NCBI GenBank assembly: GCA_052389895.1
Contig: JBQTHM010000029.1
Span: forward strand, 1-39,716
Reading direction: 5' to 3'
DNA: 39,716 nucleotides
Origin: CAVVXX01 sp052389895
GTDB taxonomy: Bacteria; Pseudomonadota; Alphaproteobacteria; Micropepsales; Micropepsaceae
Shown: positions 36,070-39,716 of the stretch, piece after piece
How positions within the stretch are numbered: position 1 is the stretch's first letter
How the letters are laid out: every line of letters starts with the position of its first letter
Made by a program: the position numbers and the translations under genes
Notes under the pieces: model-generated
Told to the model about the DNA's origin: nothing
Databases searched by the model: none
Seen by the model: the letters and a program-made list of their open reading frames with translations, nothing else

Positions 36070-36606
36070 TTACTTTGTGCCGGCCCTTCGGCGCATGATG
36101 GGCGCGCCCCAGCGATGCGGCGGCGGAATCTCCGCGGGGCCGCCGGGGCGAACGGGCCTTTCGCGAAACCGGCCGAGGCTCATCAGCCGGTCATACATCA
36201 CGATAGCACCAGCCACGCCGACATTTACGGAAAATCGCGTGGGGATTTTCACCACGTGCACGCAGCGCGCGAGCACCGGCGGCGACAGCGACGAGCGCTC
36301 GCCGCCCAGAACATAGGCAGCACGAAGCGGATGCCGGAAGCTGGGCAACACCGCCGCGTCGCCGGTGATCTCGACACCGACCAGCTGGCAACCTTGCGGC
36401 AGGCGGAAATCCTCCGCCGAGCGGAACTGGTAGACGGGCAAGTGTCCGGATGCGTCGGACGTGTCCGATGCCGCGTCGGAAAGTTTCACCTGTGAATTGA
36501 TGGTGAAAAAGAAGCTAGCGCCGAAGGCGTGGGCCGAGCGCAGCAGGTTGCCAAGGTTCATCGCCTTGGAGATCCCGTCTACACCGATGGCGAAGTAGCC
36601 CCGCAT
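36070..36606 (-). CDS. SpoU/TrmH-family RNA 2'-O-methyltransferase
   Basis: A 178-residue SPOUT protein. Motif 1 is AMNLGNLLRSAHAFGA, motif 2 AAYVLGGERSSLSPPV and motif 3 KIPTRFSVNVGVAGAIVMYD, which together form the trefoil knot that binds SAM. Motif 3 has SVNVGVA where most members read SLNVSVA. The substrate (tRNA or rRNA) is not deducible. The last 25 residues are basic and proline-rich. It is divergent from the asparaginase gene by 50 nt. Confidence 0.85.
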   Translation of the reverse strand: MRGYFAIGVDGISKAMNLGNLLRSAHAFGASFFFTINSQVKLSDAASDTSDASGHLPVYQFRSAEDFRLPQGCQLVGVEITGDAAVLPSFRHPLRAAYVLGGERSSLSPPVLARCVHVVKIPTRFSVNVGVAGAIVMYDRLMSLGRFRERPVRPGGPAEIPPPHRWGAPIMRRRAGTK

Positions 36607-36656
36607 TCCGGAAAACCTATCGCGTTCGCGGCCCGTGACAATGGTATAAGGCGCCG

Positions 36657-37658
36657 ATGAATCCGGTTTTGGTCGAAATCACTCGCGGAAACCGTGTTGA
36701 AAGCATCCACCGGGGGGCAGTTGCTGTATGCGACGCCGAGGGGCGAATGCACGCCCGGCTGGGCGACATTGAACGGCCGATCTATCCCCGCTCCGCACTG
36801 AAGCCGGTGCAGGCTTTGCCGCTCCTAGAGTCCGGCGCGGCGGACGCATTCGGCGTGAGCGACGAAGAAATCGCGCTTGCCTGCGCGTCGCATTCGGGCG
36901 AGCCGATGCACACCGAGCGGGTGAGCGCCTGGCTTGCGCGCATCGGCTGCACGGCCGACGATCTTGCCTGCGGCGTGCATCCCATCCGCTTCGAGCCGGT
37001 GGCCGAGGCGCTGGTTCGCGAAGGCAAGAAGCCCACCCGCATCCACAACAACTGCTCGGGCAAGCACACCGGGTTTTTGACGCTAGCCAAACATTTGGGT
37101 ATCCCGACAAAAGGCTATGAAACGGTCGATCATCCGGTCCAGCGCGCCGTGATAGAAGCGCTGAAGGACTTGGCCGCCATGACAGGCGAGCTCGAATGGG
37201 GCGTGGACGGCTGTGCTGCGCCCAATTTTGTCCTGCCGCTCGCAAATCTCGCCCGCGCGATGGCACGCATGGCAAACCCGAAAGGCCTTTCGCCCGAGCG
37301 CGCTGCCGCCGCAAATCGCATTATCAAGGCGATGTGCAACTACCCGGAGCTGACGGCGGGAACCGGGCGCGTGTGCACCGCGCTGATCCAGGAAAGCGGC
37401 GGCACGATAGCCGTAAAAACCGGCGCCGAGGGCGTATACGCCGCCATTCTGCCCAAGCCAGGCCTTGGCGTGGCGCTCAAGATGGATGACGGCTCGACTC
37501 GCGCCGCCGAAACGGCCGTCGCGCAGGTGCTGGTCGATCTGGAAGCGCTGCCGAACGCGGGCGAGGCGGCCAAAATTGCGCGCGCGCCCGTGCGCAACAC
37601 GCGCGGCGACATTGTGGGCGAGCGCCGCGCGGCGGAGGCGCTGCTCGGCCCGCGTTAG
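36657..37658 (+). CDS. Rhizobial-type (class 3) L-asparaginase
   Basis: A 333-residue enzyme of the Rhizobium etli ReAV family, unrelated to bacterial type I/II asparaginases. Key residues are all visible: Ser46 and Lys49 (RSALKPVQ) as a beta-lactamase-like dyad, Ser78 (CASHSGE), and the zinc-site residues Cys133 and Lys136 (NCSGKHTGF) and Cys186 (DGCAAPNF). Positions are offset by two or three from ReAV. It hydrolyses asparagine to aspartate and ammonia, usually for use of asparagine as carbon and nitrogen source. Its stop overlaps the convergent DUF6491 gene by 4 nt. Confidence 0.92.
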   Translation: MNPVLVEITRGNRVESIHRGAVAVCDAEGRMHARLGDIERPIYPRSALKPVQALPLLESGAADAFGVSDEEIALACASHSGEPMHTERVSAWLARIGCTADDLACGVHPIRFEPVAEALVREGKKPTRIHNNCSGKHTGFLTLAKHLGIPTKGYETVDHPVQRAVIEALKDLAAMTGELEWGVDGCAAPNFVLPLANLARAMARMANPKGLSPERAAAANRIIKAMCNYPELTAGTGRVCTALIQESGGTIAVKTGAEGVYAAILPKPGLGVALKMDDGSTRAAETAVAQVLVDLEALPNAGEAAKIARAPVRNTRGDIVGERRAAEALLGPR

Positions 37659-38008
37659 TCGCCCGTGTCGTCTGGCGATTCGTTCTTTGGCGGTGCGTAA
37701 GGCTCGATTTTCGTGATGATGCAGCGCTGCTCGATGCCACCGTGGGTGTAAACGACCAGATCGCCTGGGCTCACGCACATGTTGTCGGCAAGCTGCTTAA
37801 TGCCGACGGCCGGCGCGAAATTCAGGCTCTGGCATTTGATGGCGAGCGTGATCTTGTACTGGTCGTTCGGCCCCTGGCGCACGATCAGTGTCTGGTTGTC
37901 GGGCACGGTGTAGCTGCGGAACCCTTCCGGGCGCAGGCAGTTGGCGCTCGCGCTAGCCGCGCCGGCTGACAGCAGCAGGAGCGCGGCAGCAGCGGTAATA
38001 GTCTTCAT
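37655..38008 (-). CDS. DUF6491-like secreted protein
   Basis: A 117-residue protein with a signal peptide (MKTITAAAALLLLSAGAASA). CLRPEGFRSYTVPDNQTLIV, ITLAIKCQSL and NMCVSPGD are the conserved blocks I recall for DUF6491. Five cysteines in the mature part suggest disulfides. GGAG lies 7 nt before the start; the frame continues to 38425 without a plausible start. Role unknown. Confidence 0.78.
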   Translation of the reverse strand: MKTITAAAALLLLSAGAASASANCLRPEGFRSYTVPDNQTLIVRQGPNDQYKITLAIKCQSLNFAPAVGIKQLADNMCVSPGDLVVYTHGGIEQRCIITKIEPYAPPKNESPDDTGD

Positions 38009-38152
38009 TGTTCGTCTCCGCAAAGGCGCCCCACCTGCACCGAATATAACGCGCCAGGCGGCAAAAATCCTGAACGGCAAATTCACGTGAAATTCAGAGC
38101 CTTGCGCGGCGCGGCGACGCGCCTCATGTTCCCGCGCAAAGGCGGGAGAAAC

Positions 38153-38413
38153 ATGTCTCTTCTCGGCTGGATCGCGTTCGGGCTGATTTGCGGCTTTATC
38201 GCCAGCAAGATCGTGGCGAGCGAGGGCCAGGGTTGCATGCTCGATATCGCGCTGGGACTGGTGGGCGCGGTTGTGGGCGGCACGCTGTTCAAGCTCCTGG
38301 GCGCCAACGTCTTCTGGGAATTCGACCTGTGGTCGATGTTCGTCGCCATCATCGGCGCGATTGTGGTGCTCGTTGCCTATCACGCGATCACGGGAAAGAG
38401 GACGTTCCGCTGA
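38153..38413 (+). CDS. GlsB/YeaQ/YmgE-family small membrane protein
   Basis: An 86-residue protein of three hydrophobic segments: SLLGWIAFGLICGFIASKIV, CMLDIALGLVGAVVGGTLF and WSMFVAIIGAIVVLVAYHAI. The GLVGAVVGG glycine pattern is the mark of the GlsB/YeaQ/YmgE (transglycosylase-associated) family, found with stress-response genes. GGAGA precedes the ATG. Divergent from the DUF6491 gene; the mobile repeat at 38455 follows its stop. Confidence 0.85.
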   Translation: MSLLGWIAFGLICGFIASKIVASEGQGCMLDIALGLVGAVVGGTLFKLLGANVFWEFDLWSMFVAIIGAIVVLVAYHAITGKRTFR

Positions 38414-38454
38414 ATCCTCTCCCACTGAATCATCCGCTGACGCGGATCGATTAG

Positions 38455-38613
38455 ATGACCCCTCCCCGACCCTCCCGCCTACGCCAAGGCTACGGCGGGC
38501 GAGAGTGCGCTCACTCGGCCGCCGGAGCTTTAGCGAAGGCGGCCCCTTTCAGGGGAGGGAGAAATGAGGCTTGTTTTCCTCCCCCTTAATGGGGGTGGTC
38601 AGGAGGGGGTCAT
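38455..38613. repeat. Palindromic interspersed repeat (MITE-like)
   Basis: The 159-nt unit is bounded by ATGACCCCTCCCCGACC and, inverted, GGTCAGGAGGGGGTCAT, which agree over about 15 of 17 positions. Inside are CCGCC/GGCGG and CCCCC/GGGGG stems, and the plus-strand reading contains SFSEGGPFQGRE, a common signature of this repeat class in alphaproteobacteria. It has no transposase, so mobilisation would have to be in trans. Confidence 0.65.
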
Positions 38614-38654
38614 CGAATTTGCTCCAAAAATTTTGAATCTCTGCGGAGCAGACA

Positions 38655-38844
38655 GACTTCGAGCGCCGATCGCGAAGGGGTTTTTCAAAAATTCAGGCAG
38701 CGTCGCTAGTAGTCCATCGCTTTGTCCGGTTTTGGGACGATAGGCGCGCCAAAGCAAAAGGGCGGAGCCTTTCGGCCCCGCCCGCGTCCCGGGCGCTTTT
38801 CGCTGGATATAGGAGAGATGGTGTGCGCAGCGCCGCGCTGCAAG
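38655..38844 (-). repeat. Dispersed repeat, copy B, with a minus-strand terminator
   Basis: Plus-strand end segments TTCGAGCGCCGATCGCGAAG and GTGTGCGCAGCGCCGCGCTG correspond to those of copy A at 35046-35325. The interior is about 90 nt shorter. The terminator hairpin is at 38760-38783. It and the palindromic repeat at 38455-38613 fill the 588-nt gap after the GlsB gene; no gene is seen in the gap. Just beyond copy B (about 38851-38881), TAGGACA occurs twice on the minus strand, about 20 nt apart. Confidence 0.6.
38751..38783 (-). terminator. Minus-strand intrinsic terminator with a GAAA loop
   Basis: On the minus strand GGGCGGGGCC-GAAA-GGCTCCGCCC forms a 10-bp stem with one mismatch, capped by a GNRA loop, and is followed by TTTTGCTTT. 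It is the best minus-strand terminator in the window and ends any transcript of the truncated membrane-protein gene at 39002. Confidence 0.7.
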
Positions 38845-39001
38845 GGGCGGGTAGTGTCCTAATTTGGGCGATTATGTCCTACTTGACTGGTGGCGGTCGA
38901 GGTCTTTAGGCTGTTTTCGACAGGTCGGCGTTCTTTTTGTTGTTGGATTGTTGGCGCTTGGGCCGCTTATGGCCTCATCAGCGCGGGGGCTTGCCTCGCC
39001 G

Positions 39002-39590
39002 CTAACTCGACTCGTTCCCCTTCTTGCAGAAGCTGAAACTCACGCCGAGTGGCGGAGGGAATTTGCCAATGTAATAGAGGCGAAAATCAGTCCACTGCGG
39101 ACGTTTGAAAATGTCCTGATATTCAATCCTTCCATAAATATAGATAGCGCGCTGCCCCGCCATGATGTCAGCGATCTCAGTGGCTCCAAGCGAGCGGTCA
39201 AACCACATAGCCTTTGGCGAAATGACGCCTGGCCCAAGCGTAAAAGTGAACTGATCTTGAAGCTGCGGCGCTTTGAGATTGCCCTCATTGGCAGGCTCAA
39301 TCACGTCAATTTTGGCCCAACAAATAACTTTCAGACCCGGCGTCTGACCGCCATTCTTAATTGTGAAGGCAACTCCAGGAATGTCTTTGCGCGCTGGCTG
39401 TGGCGGGGTCAGTCCCATTCCATCGCAGAGAACCGCTGCATCGGGCTGGATATAGGCCCGCAATTGCTTCCGGCTCGTTCGCACTTGCTCAATGCCGAGC
39501 CATACAAGCCCGCCAGTGACAATGAAAAGAAGGAAAGTGGCGAACCCAGTAATCCCATTGTCGCTGTTACTAAGATAGGAGCCAAGACAG
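39002..39590 (-). pseudogene. Membrane protein gene with its N-terminus cut off by an IS3 element
   Basis: The frame contains one transmembrane helix (TGFATFLLFIVTGGLVWLGI) followed by EQVRTSRKQLRAYI, then a beta-rich soluble region with FTIKNGGQTPGLKVICWAKI. This looks like a common family of single-pass proteins with a KQLRAYV-type juxtamembrane stretch, whose function is unknown. The IS left end begins at 39591, and no start codon lies in frame between it and the helix. The frame continues into IS sequence (to 39691), where the encoded residues are not native. The last 20 residues (FPPPLGVSFSFCKKGNESS) look intact, so the C-terminus is original. Confidence 0.65.
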
Positions 39591-39716
39591 TGACCTGAGC
39601 CCCTAAACCTCATCCAAAAATGAGTAGAGTCCGGCGCCTTGAGAGGGGTACGGACGATGAAGCGTTCGCGGTTCACGGAAGAGCAGGTCATCGCGATTTT
39701 GCGGGAACACGAGGCA
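39591..39716 (+). mobile_element. Left end of an IS3-family insertion sequence
   Basis: TGACCTGAGCCCCTAAACCT at 39591 begins a leader with AGAGTCCGGCG, a sequence type I recall from IS3-family left ends (TGAxxTGCCxAxCTCGTCC, then GTAGAGTCCGGCG). The orfA start at 39657 lies about 65 nt in. The right half lies beyond the window. Confidence 0.65.
39657..39716 (+). CDS. IS3-family transposase OrfA, N-terminal fragment (window edge)
   Basis: The first 20 codons read MKRSRFTEEQVIAILREHEA, the classic opening of IS3 OrfA (HTH_Tnp_1). GAGAGGGG precedes the ATG by about 8 nt. The rest, including OrfB, is outside the window. OrfA supplies DNA binding; the OrfAB fusion made by frameshifting is the active transposase. 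Confidence 0.85.
   Translation, partial: MKRSRFTEEQVIAILREHEA

Noticed and set aside
38864..39598. 244-codon plus-strand frame
   Set aside because: Opposite the truncated membrane-protein gene, whose minus-strand reading has a clear helix and conserved-looking segments.

Overview
The window looks like a chromosomal segment of an alphaproteobacterium with fairly high GC. The evidence is gene content and order: rpsT directly upstream of dnaA, an intact dnaA-dnaN-recF-gyrB series, a ubiE-ubiB operon divergent from mutM, coaBC overlapping dut, an IalB-family secreted protein and rlmN. I cannot name the genus from the sequence.

Positions 1-7487 read as the right-hand end of a genomic island. It carries a degraded small gene, a DoxX-family membrane protein, a zinc-ribbon protein, a conserved hypothetical, a WaaE-like glycosyltransferase and a collapsed IS3 remnant. 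Next come three minus-strand genes coupled by ATGA overlaps (HTH protein, repeat-bearing unknown protein, replication-type protein), one more island gene and a tyrosine recombinase. A 45-nt 3' fragment of a tRNA-Arg(CCT) gene at 7443-7487 marks the junction. The complete tRNA and the rest of the island should lie left of position 1.

From 7496 to about 18300 are envelope and metabolic genes: an L,D-transpeptidase, a small lipoprotein, a cobalamin riboswitch with btuB and a DUF6580-like membrane protein, a VOC/aspartyl-protease/PDZ chimera with a frameshift, an HSL-type esterase with DUF924 and MOSC proteins, coaBC-dut, an Rrf2 regulator and a glycerophosphodiesterase.

At 18370-18585 a sigma70-like promoter, a highly structured 180-nt segment with two mutually exclusive hairpins, and an intrinsic terminator lie ahead of a MATE exporter gene. 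I do not recognise the RNA family. It is the best candidate here for something undescribed.

From 20515 to 32877 is the conserved replication and housekeeping core: ubiB, ubiE, mutM, arfB, an enoyl-CoA hydratase, rpsT, dnaA, dnaN, recF and gyrB. I see no canonical DnaA-box cluster, so oriC is probably elsewhere.

From 32878 to the end are a methyltransferase, rlmN, an IalB protein, a SpoU methyltransferase, a rhizobial-type asparaginase, a DUF6491 protein and a GlsB-like protein, separated by several repeat families. One repeat occurs twice (35046-35325 and 38655-38844) and in both places carries a minus-strand terminator hairpin. The window ends inside an IS3-family element whose left end truncates a membrane-protein gene.
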